Positions 36,132 through 44,589 of a stretch of 64,000 bases of DNA are shown piece after piece. The notes under the pieces were generated by a model, which was given only the letters and a program-made list of their open reading frames with translations, was not told where the DNA came from and made no database searches. Location: positions 1,302,001-1,366,000 of the forward strand of contig NZ_JAIEZQ010000001.1 in NCBI RefSeq assembly GCF_019679455.1, in the 5' to 3' direction. This DNA comes from Nocardioides jiangsuensis. Lineage in GTDB: Bacteria; Actinomycetota; Actinomycetes; Propionibacteriales; Nocardioidaceae. The stretch's first letter is position 1, and the number at the start of each line of letters is the position of its first letter. Made by a program: the position numbers and the translations under genes.

Positions 36132-38300
36132 GTGAGCGATTCCGCGGTTCCCCGCAATTCCGGGACGTCGGCCGAGGAGCTGACGCACGCCCGGACGCAC
36201 TCGCTGATGGCGGTGCTGCGCATCCGCGACTTCCGGCACCTGTGGATCGGGCTCGGCCTGTCCAGCCTCGGCGACTGGATGGGCCTGCTCGCGCTCACCG
36301 CGATGGCCAACCAGGTCGCGGGCGAGGCGTACGGCGACAACTACGCGGTGAAGAACTTCGCGATCGCCGGCGTGCTGTTCCTCCGCGTGCTGCCGGCCCT
36401 GGTGATGGGGCCGGTCGCGGGCTGGATCGCGGACCGCATCGACCGCCGGGTGACCCTGGTCTGGGGCGACTACATCCGCGGCGTGCTGTTCCTGACCATC
36501 CCGATCGTGGGCACGCTGTGGTGGGTCTTCGTGGTGACCGTGCTGATCGAGATCGTCAGCCTGGTGTGGGGTCCCGCGAAGGACGCCACCGTCCCGAACC
36601 TGGTGCCGCGGCACCGCCTCGAGGCCGCCAACCAGATCAGCCTCGCGACGACGTACGGCTCGGCCCTGCCCGCGGCGGCGATCTTCACCGGCCTCACCCT
36701 GGTCGACAAGCTCTACCGGAACCTCTTCGACTGGTTCCCCAACGGCCCGATCGACCTCGCGCTCTACTTCAACGGGGTGTCGTTCATCATCTCCGGCGCC
36801 GTCATCGCGGCGCTCAAGCACATCCCGCCCGGCCCCGCCGCGGGCGGAGCGGATTACGAAGGCAACGCCCTCAAGGTGGTGTGGGACGGCTGGCGCTACG
36901 TCAGCGGCACGCCGATGGTGCGCGGCCTGATCATCGGCATCGTGGGCGCGTTCGCCGCCGGCGGCGTGGTGATCGGCCTGGCCCGCACCTTCGTCGCCGA
37001 CCTCGGCGGCGGCGAGCCCGGGTACGGCGTCCTGTTCGGGACGGTCTTCCTCGGGCTCGGCGCCGGCATGTGGCTGGGCCCGCGGCTGCTGCAGGGATTG
37101 TCGCGCCGGCGGTTGTTCGGCCTCGCGCTGACCGGCGCCGGGCTGCTGCTGTTCCCGCTCGCCCTGGTCCAGCAGCTCGAGGTGGTCACCGCCATCACCC
37201 TGCTGCTCGGCTTCTTCTCCGGCGTCGCCTGGATCACCGGCAACACCCTGCTCGGCCTCGAGGTCCCCGACGAGATCCGCGGCCGGACCTTCGCCTTCGT
37301 CGGCTCGATGATCCGGCTGTCGCTGGCCCTGGTGCTGGCCACCGCGCCGCTGCTCGCGGGCCTGATCGGGACGCACTCCCCGAAGATCTTCGACGTCGAG
37401 CTGGTCTACAACGGCGCCGCGTTCACGTTCCTGATCGCCGCCGTCCTGCTCACCGCCGTCGGTGTCGCGTCCTACCGTCAGATGGACGACCGGAGAGGAG
37501 TGCCGCTGGTGAAGGACCTGCGCAACGCGTTCGCCGGGTCGCCCGGGGTCTACTCCGCGACCGGGGTGTTCATCGCGCTCGAGGGCGGCGAGGGCGCCGG
37601 CAAGTCCACCCAGTCCGACCGGCTCGCCGCCTGGCTGCGCGACGAGGGCTACGACGTGCTCCTGACCCACGAGCCCGGCGACACCGAGGTCGGCCAGAAG
37701 CTGCGCCGGATCGTGCTCGACCCGGCGACCGGCGACATCTCCCACCGCGCGGAGGCGCTGCTCTACGCCGCCGACAAGGCCGAGCACGTCGACCGGGTCG
37801 TCGCCCCCGCGCTGTCGCGCGGCGCGGTGGTGGTCACCGACCGGTACGTCGACTCGACGCTGGCCTACCAAGGCGCCGGCCGGGCCCTCTCGGACCGCGA
37901 GCTGGAGCGGGTGGCCCGCTGGGCGACCTCCGACCTCCGACCGCACCTGACCGTCCTGCTCGACCTGCCGCCGCAGACCGGCCTGACCCGGTTCGAGGAG
38001 CGGGACCGGATCGAGGGCGAGTCGGTGGAGTTCCACGAGCGGGTGCGCCAGGCGTTCCTCCGGCTCGCCTCCGCCCACCCCGAGCACTACGTCGTGATCG
38101 ACGCGCGCCGCCCGATCGAGGAGATCGCGGCCGTCGTCCGGGAGCGGGTCGAGCCGCTCCTCGAGCAGGCGGTCCGCGGCCCGGCCCGCGCCGGCCAGGC
38201 CACGCCGGCCGCGGCGCACCAGACCCCCGCCCACCAGAACCCGGGGCCCCCCGCCCCGTCCCTGGTCGACCGCGACGCGAGCGCGGAGGTGGAGTCGTGA
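36132..38300 (+). CDS. tmk: MFS-like membrane transporter fused to thymidylate kinase
   Basis: 722 residues. Residues about 30-450 form an MFS-like domain of some 11-12 helices beginning LRIRDFRHLWIGLGLSSLGDW. From about 475 a dTMP kinase domain follows: P-loop GGEGAGKST (485-493), DRYVDSTLAYQG, and a lid region with RFEERDRIEGE. A Pro/Ala/Gln-rich tail ends it. This bifunctional arrangement between topA and holB is known from actinobacteria (SCO3542). The kinase converts dTMP to dTDP; what the transporter half moves is unknown. The GTG start is nine bases past topA. The stop overlaps holB by four bases, suggesting one replication-linked operon. Confidence 0.94.
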   Translation: MSDSAVPRNSGTSAEELTHARTHSLMAVLRIRDFRHLWIGLGLSSLGDWMGLLALTAMANQVAGEAYGDNYAVKNFAIAGVLFLRVLPALVMGPVAGWIADRIDRRVTLVWGDYIRGVLFLTIPIVGTLWWVFVVTVLIEIVSLVWGPAKDATVPNLVPRHRLEAANQISLATTYGSALPAAAIFTGLTLVDKLYRNLFDWFPNGPIDLALYFNGVSFIISGAVIAALKHIPPGPAAGGADYEGNALKVVWDGWRYVSGTPMVRGLIIGIVGAFAAGGVVIGLARTFVADLGGGEPGYGVLFGTVFLGLGAGMWLGPRLLQGLSRRRLFGLALTGAGLLLFPLALVQQLEVVTAITLLLGFFSGVAWITGNTLLGLEVPDEIRGRTFAFVGSMIRLSLALVLATAPLLAGLIGTHSPKIFDVELVYNGAAFTFLIAAVLLTAVGVASYRQMDDRRGVPLVKDLRNAFAGSPGVYSATGVFIALEGGEGAGKSTQSDRLAAWLRDEGYDVLLTHEPGDTEVGQKLRRIVLDPATGDISHRAEALLYAADKAEHVDRVVAPALSRGAVVVTDRYVDSTLAYQGAGRALSDRELERVARWATSDLRPHLTVLLDLPPQTGLTRFEERDRIEGESVEFHERVRQAFLRLASAHPEHYVVIDARRPIEEIAAVVRERVEPLLEQAVRGPARAGQATPAAAHQTPAHQNPGPPAPSLVDRDASAEVES

Positions 38301-39472
38301 CCACCTCTCCCGCCCGGGTCTCCGGGCCCGCGCCCGGCACCGGGTCGGTCTGGGACGGCCTCGTCGGCCAGTCCGCGGCCATCGAGACGCTGCGCCGCGC
38401 GGTCGCCGGCCAGGGGATGACCCACGCCTGGCTGTTCACCGGCCCGCCCGGCTCCGGCCGTTCCAACGCGGCGCTGGCCTTCGCCGCCGCGCTCCAGTGC
38501 GAGCAGGGCGGCTGCGGGCACTGCCTGGCCTGCACCACCGCGCTCGCCGGCTCCCACGCCGACGTGAGCGTCACCCGCACCGACCGGGCGGTGATCCAGG
38601 TCGGCGGGATGCGCGAGCTGGTGCTGCGCTCGGCGCTGGCCCCGGTCGGCCACCGCTGGCAGGTGATGGTGGTCGAGGACGCCGACCGGCTCAACGACTC
38701 GTCGGGCAACGCCCTGCTCAAGGCGATCGAGGAGCCGACCGCGCGCACCGTGTGGCTGCTCTGCGCGCCCACGGTCGAGGACGTGCTGCCCACCATCCGC
38801 TCCCGCTGCCGCAACGTCGTGCTCGCCACCCCGAGCACCGCGGACGTCGCCGACTTCCTGGTCCGCCGCAACGGCGTGCCTGACGGGATCGCCGCGTTCG
38901 CGGCCCGCGCCAGCCAGGGCCACATCGGCCGCGCCCGCGCGCTGGCACTGGACGAGAAGACCCGGAACCGGCGGCACGAGGTGGTGTCGATCCCGTCCGG
39001 GCTGACCTCGCTCGGTGCCTGCATGAACGCCGCGGCGAACCTCGTCGACCTCGCCAAGGACGAGACCGAGGCGATCACCGAGGCCACCAACGACCGCGAG
39101 AAGCTCGAGCTCGAGGCGGTCTACGGCTCCGACCCCAAGGCCAAGCGGTCCCGGGCCTACCGGGCGGCGCTCGGCTCGCTGACCGACAGCCAGAAGCAGC
39201 GAGCCCGGCGCCGCACCCTCGACGTGGTCGACCGGTGCCTGATGGACCTGCTGTCGGTCTACCGCGACGCGATCGCGGTGCAGACCGGGGCCCCCGGCGA
39301 GCTCGTCAACGAGGAGCTGCGGGCCGAGATCAGCACGCTTGCGCGGCGGTCCACCCCCGAGCAGAACCTCCGCCGGATCGACGCGATCTTCGCCGCGCGG
39401 GAGAAGATGCTGGAGTTCACGGTGCCGCCGCTGCTGGCGCTCGAGTCGATGATGCTGTCCCTGCGGATCTAG
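38297..39472 (+). CDS. holB: DNA polymerase III subunit delta'
   Basis: 391 residues, starting at GTG in the tmk stop (GTGA). The clamp-loader AAA+ core is clear: LFTGPPGSGRSNAAL, a four-cysteine zinc module (CEQGGCGHCLAC), VVEDADRLNDSSGNALLKAIEEP and RSRC. The P-loop carries Arg instead of Lys (GSGRS), consistent with delta' being the non-hydrolysing clamp-loader subunit. Helical C-terminal collar domain. It helps load the beta clamp. The longer frame beginning at 36242 overlaps tmk and was rejected. Confidence 0.95.
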   Translation: MTTSPARVSGPAPGTGSVWDGLVGQSAAIETLRRAVAGQGMTHAWLFTGPPGSGRSNAALAFAAALQCEQGGCGHCLACTTALAGSHADVSVTRTDRAVIQVGGMRELVLRSALAPVGHRWQVMVVEDADRLNDSSGNALLKAIEEPTARTVWLLCAPTVEDVLPTIRSRCRNVVLATPSTADVADFLVRRNGVPDGIAAFAARASQGHIGRARALALDEKTRNRRHEVVSIPSGLTSLGACMNAAANLVDLAKDETEAITEATNDREKLELEAVYGSDPKAKRSRAYRAALGSLTDSQKQRARRRTLDVVDRCLMDLLSVYRDAIAVQTGAPGELVNEELRAEISTLARRSTPEQNLRRIDAIFAAREKMLEFTVPPLLALESMMLSLRI

Positions 39473-39492
39473 CGGCCCCCTACAGTGGGCTC

Positions 39493-41064
39493 GTGTCCAC
39501 GAGCCCTGCCGACCGCCGCGGCGTCGCGACGACGTCCGCCCTGGCGGCCGTGCTCGCGGTCGTGCTGACCGCCTGCTCCGGCGACCTGCTCACCTCCGGC
39601 GAGGAGCAGGAGACGCCTGCGCCGTCGCTGTCGTCGAGCCCGATCCCGGCGCCGTCCACGCGCGCGCCGCAGCAGCCGAGCCTGGACCGCTACTACAGCC
39701 AGGATGTGGACTGGAAGGGCTGCGGCGACGGCCACGAGTGCGCGACCGTGCAGGTCCCGCTCGACTACGCGGAGCCGGCCGGCGAGACGATCGACCTCGA
39801 CCTGCTGCGGGTGCCGGCCGAGGGCGGGAAGGCGGTCGGCTCGCTCGTGGTGAACCCGGGCGGGCCGGGCGTGCCCGGCACCCGGTACGCCGCGGACGCC
39901 ACCTCCTACTTCGGGACCGAGATCCGGCAGGTGTTCGACATCGTCGGCTTCGACCCGCGTGGCGTCGGCGGCAGCACCCCGATCGACTGTGTCTCCGACG
40001 AGCAGCTGGACGCGTTCGTGGCGATGGACCCCGACCCGGACACCGCGGTGGAGGAGCGGGCCTCCGACGCCGCGGTGGCCGCGCTCGGCCGTGGGTGCGT
40101 GGAGAACAGCGGCGACCTGGCCGGGCACATCTCCACCGTCGAGGCGGCCCGGGACATCGACGTGATCCGGGCCCTGCTCGGCGACCGCAGGCTCAGCTAC
40201 TTCGGTGCGTCGTACGGCACCTTCCTCGGGGCGACGTACGCCGACCTCTTCCCGCAGCGGGTCGGCCGGATGGTCCTCGACGGCGCGATCGACCCGTCGC
40301 TGTCGAGCACGGAGATGAGCCTGGTGCAGGCGAAGGGCTTCGAGACCGCGCTGCGCGCCTACGTGGGCGCCTGCGTGGACCGGGGCGGCTGCTTCCTCGG
40401 CGACAGCGTGGACGCCGGTACGGCGCGGATCCGGAAGTTCCTCGACGACGTGGAGCGCTCGCCGCTGGACGGGGCGGACGGCCGCCGGCTCGAGATCGGG
40501 AACGCCGTGCTCGGGATCTGGGCGCCTCTCTACAACCAGGGGTACTGGCCGCTGCTCGACTCCGCGCTCCGGTCGGCCTTCGCCGGCGACGGCGCGCTGC
40601 TGCTCCGGCTCTCGGACGCGTACACCTCCCGCACGGGCGACGGGTACACCGACAACTCGCTCGAGGCGCTGTTCGCGGTGAACTGCCTCGACCACGACGA
40701 CGCGATCCCGACCGCGCAGGTGGCGCCGCGGATCCCGGAGTTCGAGCGGGCCTCGCCGACCTTCGGGAAGGTGTTCGCCTACGGGCTGGCGGGCTGTGCG
40801 CAGTGGCCGGTCCCGGGGGAGCAGCCGGACGGGCCGATCGACGCCGCGGGCGCGGCCCCGATCCTCGTCGTGGGCACCTCGCGAGACCCGGCCACGCCCC
40901 TGGAGTGGGCCGAGGCGCTCGCCGAGCAGCTCGACTCCGGGGTGTTGGTGCGCCGCGACGGCGACGGGCACACCGGCTACAACGCGGGCAACCCCTGCGT
41001 CGACGACGCGGTGGAGTCCTACCTGGTCTCGGGGACGGTTCCGGAGTCCGACGTCTCCTGCTGA
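39493..41064 (+). CDS. TAP-family alpha/beta hydrolase lipoprotein (tripeptidyl aminopeptidase-like)
   Basis: 523 residues. The N-terminus is a lipoprotein signal with lipobox LTAC (Cys28 lipidated), then a Ser/Pro/Thr-rich linker. The hydrolase domain has VVNPGGPGVPG for the oxyanion hole and nucleophile Ser240 in GASYGTF. In the TAP C-terminal domain, GTSRDPATPLEWA supplies the Asp and DGDGHTGY the His. Homologues are Streptomyces-type exported aminopeptidases (SCO3540 lies in the same place). It is expected on the outer face of the membrane. The GTG at 39493 is the only start that begins the signal peptide; 20 bases separate it from holB. Confidence 0.92.
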   Translation: MSTSPADRRGVATTSALAAVLAVVLTACSGDLLTSGEEQETPAPSLSSSPIPAPSTRAPQQPSLDRYYSQDVDWKGCGDGHECATVQVPLDYAEPAGETIDLDLLRVPAEGGKAVGSLVVNPGGPGVPGTRYAADATSYFGTEIRQVFDIVGFDPRGVGGSTPIDCVSDEQLDAFVAMDPDPDTAVEERASDAAVAALGRGCVENSGDLAGHISTVEAARDIDVIRALLGDRRLSYFGASYGTFLGATYADLFPQRVGRMVLDGAIDPSLSSTEMSLVQAKGFETALRAYVGACVDRGGCFLGDSVDAGTARIRKFLDDVERSPLDGADGRRLEIGNAVLGIWAPLYNQGYWPLLDSALRSAFAGDGALLLRLSDAYTSRTGDGYTDNSLEALFAVNCLDHDDAIPTAQVAPRIPEFERASPTFGKVFAYGLAGCAQWPVPGEQPDGPIDAAGAAPILVVGTSRDPATPLEWAEALAEQLDSGVLVRRDGDGHTGYNAGNPCVDDAVESYLVSGTVPESDVSC

Positions 41065-41071
41065 GCGCCGG

Positions 41072-41992
41072 CTAGGGGTGCACCGGCTCGGTGATCTGCT
41101 GCATCCGCCGGGTGGCCAGCTCGATCATCAGCTCCGCGGCGGGGGAGAGCGCGGCGCCCTTGCGGTGCACGATCGCGATGGTGTCGTAGCAGCGCGGCCG
41201 CAGCGAGACCCAGCCGGCGTCCGGGGCGAGCCGGGGGAGGAGTTGGTCGACCACGCCGCGCGGGACCACCGAGTCGGCCAGGCCCATCCCGACGAGCTCG
41301 ACCGCGGTCTCGACGTCCTCGACCTCGATCCGGGTCGGTGGGTTGTGCCCGGTCTCGTGCAGCATCGTCCGCAGGATCAGCCGGGTGGAGTCCTCGGCGC
41401 GCCAGGTTGTCTCCGGCATCACCAGGCTGGAGCGGGAGAGCCGCTGCGCGGTGACCGGGGTGCGCAGCCGCTCGGGGTCGGCGCTGATGTAGACCAGCTC
41501 GTCGCGGGCCACCGGCCGCACCTCCAACCCCTCGCTGGCCACCGGCACCGCGATCATCGCGGCCTCCAGGCGCCCGCGGCGCAGCTGCTCCTGGACGTCG
41601 GTGGAGTTCTGCCCGATCAGCTCCACCCGCACCCCGGGGTGACGCTCGAGCACGTCCGCGATCAGCGCGGCGCCGGCGTAGAGCCGGGCTGTGCCGAACA
41701 TCCCGAAGCGGATCGTGCCGGTCTCCAGCGCCCGGACCGAGGCAACCGCCCGGCGGGCCTCGTCGGCGGCGGCGAGGGTGGCCTCCGCGTGGGGGCGGAA
41801 CGTGTCCGCGACCGTGGTGGGCACCATCCCGCGGCCGACCCGGCGGAAGAGCGTGACGCCGAGCGACTTCTCCAGGGAGCGGACCTGCTCGGAGAGCGAC
41901 GGCTGGGCGTACCCGAGCTCCTCGGCCGCCGCGGTCAGCGACCCGTGCTCGTAGGTGGCCAGGAAGCAGCGCAGCTGGTGCAGCGAGAACAA
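41072..41992 (-). CDS. LysR-type transcriptional regulator
   Basis: 306 residues. A winged HTH at 1-60 (LHQLRCFLATYEHGSLTAAAEELGYAQPSLSEQVRSLE) is followed by a LysR substrate-binding domain (about 90-295). It lies divergently 119 bases from the small zinc-ribbon gene and agmatinase, which makes it their likely local regulator. A pair of ATAG/CTAT-type half-sites lies in the shared promoter region. Effector unknown; agmatine or a polyamine precursor is a reasonable guess from context. Confidence 0.93.
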   Translation of the reverse strand: MFSLHQLRCFLATYEHGSLTAAAEELGYAQPSLSEQVRSLEKSLGVTLFRRVGRGMVPTTVADTFRPHAEATLAAADEARRAVASVRALETGTIRFGMFGTARLYAGAALIADVLERHPGVRVELIGQNSTDVQEQLRRGRLEAAMIAVPVASEGLEVRPVARDELVYISADPERLRTPVTAQRLSRSSLVMPETTWRAEDSTRLILRTMLHETGHNPPTRIEVEDVETAVELVGMGLADSVVPRGVVDQLLPRLAPDAGWVSLRPRCYDTIAIVHRKGAALSPAAELMIELATRRMQQITEPVHP

Positions 41993-42002
41993 GGAATCTC
42001 CT

Positions 42003-42035
42003 ATAGGTCATGCTGGAAAGTAAGGCTACCTCTAT
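42003..42035. promoter_or_regulatory. candidate LysR operator
   Basis: ATAGGT (42003-42008) and ACCTCTAT (42028-42035) form an imperfect inverted repeat immediately upstream of the LysR start. The site is in the shared promoter with the divergent zinc-ribbon/agmatinase genes, the usual place for LysR autoregulation. Confidence 0.5.
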
Positions 42036-42111
42036 GCGTCGCGGGTTCCTAGGCTTGACGTCGTCACCCGTTCCGACTCGCGGAACCGCTGATCCCCAAG
42101 GGAGGACCATC

Positions 42112-42303
42112 ATGTTCGACATCCACTGCCCCGCGTGCGACAGGCGTCAGCTGGTCTTCCCGAGCCAGATCACCGCGATGGTCAACGACGAGCAGGGCAT
42201 CGTCGTGATGTACACCTGCTGGTGCGGTGCCGCCGGCGCGTGGCGCACCGGTGCCGCGCAGGCCGACGCGGCCGTCGCCCCGGAGCACGTGCTCGCCAGC
42301 TGA
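42112..42303 (+). CDS. small zinc-ribbon-like protein
   Basis: 63 residues, ATG at 42112 preceded by GGGAGG. Cysteines occur as CPAC (residues 6-9) and CWCG (about 36-39), a pattern suggesting one bound zinc. The rest is short and soluble. Immediately followed by agmatinase (20-base gap), so probably co-transcribed. Function unknown. Confidence 0.8.
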   Translation: MFDIHCPACDRRQLVFPSQITAMVNDEQGIVVMYTCWCGAAGAWRTGAAQADAAVAPEHVLAS

Positions 42304-42323
42304 GCGCAGGGCAGGATGGGGCC

Positions 42324-43325
42324 GTGACCCGCTACGGACCCCAGTACGGCCCCGACCTCACCTTCCTCGGCGTCGACCGCTGCGACCTCGACGAGCCGGA
42401 GACGTACGCCGGCGCGGACGTCGTGATCGTGGGCGCCCCCTTCGATGGGGGTACGTCACACCGGCCCGGGACCCGCTTCGGGCCGATGGCGATTCGGCAG
42501 ACCTGCTACCTGCCGCACGACGGGTCGCGGCCCCACCTCGCGCTCCGGGTCGACGCGCTCCAGGACATCCGCGTCGTCGACGCCGGTGACGTCGAGATGT
42601 TCTCCGGGGACGTCGAGCGGTCGATCGGCTCGCTCGAGGAGGCGGTGCACAAGGTCAGTGCGGTGGGCGCCGTACCCCTCGTCCTCGGCGGCGACCACAC
42701 GATCGCGCTGCCGGACGCGACCGGCGTCGCGCGGCACCACGGCTTCGGCCGGGTGTCGATGCTGCACTTCGACGCGCACGCGGACACCGGCGACATCGAG
42801 TTCGGCTCGCTCTACGGCCACGGCCAGCCGATGCGCCGGCTGATCGAGTCCGGGGCGCTGCGCGGCGACCGGTTCCTGCAGATCGGGCTGCGCGGCTACT
42901 GGCCCGGGCCCGAGACCCTCTCGTGGATGGCCGAGCAGCGGATGCGGTCGTTCGAGATGACCGAGATCGGCGCGCGCGGCCTCGACTCCTGCCTCGACGA
43001 GGCGTTCGAGATCGCCCTGGACGACTGCGAGGGGGTGTTCCTCTCGGTCGACGTGGACGTCTGCGACCCGGGACACGCGCCCGGCACCGGCACCCCGGAG
43101 CCGGGTGGGCTGTCCGCGCGCCAGCTGCTCGACTCGGTGCGCCGGATCTGCCTGGAGCTGCCGGTGGTCGGCATGGACATCGTCGAGGTGTCGCCGCCGT
43201 ACGACCACGCGGAGATCACGGCCTTCCTCGCGAACCGGGTTGCCCTGGAGGCGCTGTCGGGGATCGCGGCCCGCAAGCTCGGCCTGAAGCACGACCCAGC
43301 CGGTCCGCTGCTGGAGGACCGCTGA
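42324..43325 (+). CDS. speB: agmatinase / ureohydrolase family
   Basis: 333 residues from GTG 42324. The metal-binding motifs of the arginase/agmatinase family are intact: GGDHTIALP, HFDAHADTGD and SVDVDVCDPGHAPGTGTPEPGG. The last matches agmatinase more than arginase. The likely reaction is agmatine to putrescine plus urea with two Mn ions; guanidinobutyrase or guanidinopropionase activity is possible because these differ by few residues. A divergent LysR regulator supports inducible catabolism. Confidence 0.9.
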   Translation: MTRYGPQYGPDLTFLGVDRCDLDEPETYAGADVVIVGAPFDGGTSHRPGTRFGPMAIRQTCYLPHDGSRPHLALRVDALQDIRVVDAGDVEMFSGDVERSIGSLEEAVHKVSAVGAVPLVLGGDHTIALPDATGVARHHGFGRVSMLHFDAHADTGDIEFGSLYGHGQPMRRLIESGALRGDRFLQIGLRGYWPGPETLSWMAEQRMRSFEMTEIGARGLDSCLDEAFEIALDDCEGVFLSVDVDVCDPGHAPGTGTPEPGGLSARQLLDSVRRICLELPVVGMDIVEVSPPYDHAEITAFLANRVALEALSGIAARKLGLKHDPAGPLLEDR

Positions 43326-43411
43326 GCGCAGGCTCTGTGGGCAGCTGGCTGCGGCTCGTTCGGTCCAGGCGCCGTGGCGAGCCCGGTTTCGGAGATCTGC
43401 GCGGGTGTCCG

Positions 43412-43417
43412 TATACT
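43412..43417 (+). promoter_or_regulatory. -10 hexamer for tRNA-Thr
   Basis: TATACT stands out in very G+C-rich DNA and lies 34 bases before the mature tRNA. A weak TTTCGG is 19 bases upstream as possible -35. Good match to a vegetative actinobacterial promoter. Confidence 0.6.
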
Positions 43418-43450
43418 CGTCCGGCGTGCCCGGCCGTGGTCGGGCACGAG

Positions 43451-43526
43451 GCCGCCTTAGCTCAGTCGGTAGAGCGATTCACTCGTAATGAATAGGTCGT
43501 CGGTTCGATTCCGACAGGCGGCTCCA
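43451..43526 (+). tRNA. tRNA-Thr(CGT)
   Basis: The acceptor stem GCCGCCT (43451-43457) pairs with AGGCGGC (43516-43522). The D-loop reads TAGCTCAGTCGGTAGAGC. The anticodon stem ATTCA/TGAAT encloses CTCGTAA, giving anticodon CGT for Thr ACG. The T-arm GTCGG-TTCGATT-CCGAC is intact, and CCA is encoded (43524-43526). The gene is complete and functional by structure. Its 3' half is the left attachment site of the island that follows. Confidence 0.97.
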
Positions 43527-43527
43527 C
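43482..43527. repeat. attL (direct repeat, left copy)
   Basis: Runs from the anticodon loop of tRNA-Thr through the T-arm, acceptor 3' strand, CCA and one more base. It is identical over 46 bases to 47894-47939. Integration into the anticodon/T-arm half of a tRNA is typical for tyrosine recombinases. Confidence 0.92.
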
Positions 43528-43530
43528 ACA

Positions 43531-43574
43531 AAAGCCCAGGTCAGCGCCACAATGGCGATCACGACCTGGGCTTT
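43531..43574. terminator. strong hairpin just after tRNA-Thr
   Basis: A 12-bp perfect repeat (43531-43542 with 43563-43574), AAAGCCCAGGTC and its complement, with a nested CGCCA/TGGCG stem. On the plus strand it ends in CTTTGTT and would terminate the tRNA transcript. It lies inside the element, so the tRNA may now use the element's terminator. Confidence 0.7.
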
Positions 43575-43596
43575 GTTCATGCCCAGAGGCCGCTTC

Positions 43597-43616
43597 GTGG
43601 CCGCATTTTGGCCGTA
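43597..43616. repeat. subterminal element repeat, left copy
   Basis: A 20-base sequence beginning GTGGCCGCATTT and ending TGGCCGTA. It matches 47780-47799 at 19 of 20 positions in the same orientation and lies about 70 bases inside attL. It could be an integrase arm-binding site or residue of a duplicated integrase tail. Confidence 0.55.
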
Positions 43617-44589
43617 TGTGGCCTTCGGTGCCCCCGAAATGCCCCCGAGAACGTGCTGACTCATTCGCCCCGTCCGATCCGTCGAGAGCGGCCGCGACGG
43701 AGTCGAGCTCGTCGTCGTAGAGGTGCGCGTAGATGCGGGCCGTGGTGGTGATCGACTCGTGTCCCATCGCCTTCTGGATCCACCGAAGGTCAGCACCCGC
43801 GGCCCTGGCCAGGGTTCCGAACGTGCGACGGAGGTCGTGCGGGGTCACGACCAGCCCGAGCTCCTTCACCGCCTTGTCGAACCCAGAGCGCTGTCGCCAG
43901 TTCCGGTTCCGCAGGTAGCCGCCGTTCGGTGCGGTGAACACCAACGCGTCGGGCGCCTTGCCCTCGATCCGCTCGGTCAGCATCGGCAGGAGCAGGGCGG
44001 GGATCGCGACGTGCCGGTTGGACGCCGAGCTCTTGGGAGCAGCGACGTCGACACGGCCCCTGACCTCCGTCGCGCGCTCGACGATGTGCACCCGCCGGCG
44101 GACCAGGTTGACGTCGGCCACCTTGAGTGCGGCGAGCTCCGACCATCGCAGCCCGAGGTAGGTCATGGCCAGGACCAGGTCGCCCTCCTTGCCGAGCTTG
44201 TCGGCCAGGGCTTGGACCTGTGGCGCGGTTAGGAACCGATCACGGGCGGGTGGTCGCTTAGGCAGCCGCACGCCCCTGGCCAGCTGGTCGCCCGGTACCC
44301 GGCGCGTGCGCATCGCGTGGTCGAGCAGCGGGCGTCCTGGTCGTCGGCTTAGCGAAGACCAGTCGAATGGGAGCAGAACTCCAGCGGCGGGCGCGGATGC
44401 GCTTCTGCACCGGGGTACCCCCGAGCGTTAAGTCCCGGGTGCGCTGACCATGGCGGATACTTAGCTCGCCTGACGCCCGGGTTCTCCCCCTCAGCTCTGA
44501 CGATCGACCCGTGGGGCACTCGGAGATCCATGGATGCCACCCACGCCTAAGGAGTCGTGCACAGACGAGCATGCAAGAGAGCATTCTCG

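Larger units (their letters stand above)
43462..44313 (-). pseudogene. tyrosine-recombinase integrase, N-terminally truncated
   Basis: 283 residues remain. All five catalytic residues are visible: Arg56 (GLRWSEL), His159 and Arg162 (PHDLRR), His185 (GHES) and Tyr195 (IYAHL). The N-terminal SAM-like core-binding domain of usual ~370-400-residue integrases is missing. Just upstream the sequence is disrupted and only a short recognisable stretch (DHAMRTRRVPG) leads in. After about residue 215 the frame continues into non-conserved sequence and ends inside the tRNA gene, so the C-terminal residues are antisense to tRNA. Excision activity without the core-binding domain is unlikely. Confidence 0.85.

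Noticed and set aside
33348-38234. 1628-codon open frame on the minus strand opposite topA and tmk
   Set aside because: It is the antisense shadow of two certain genes; composition is Arg/Gly/Asp/His-rich with no domain, as expected from complementing G+C-rich codons.
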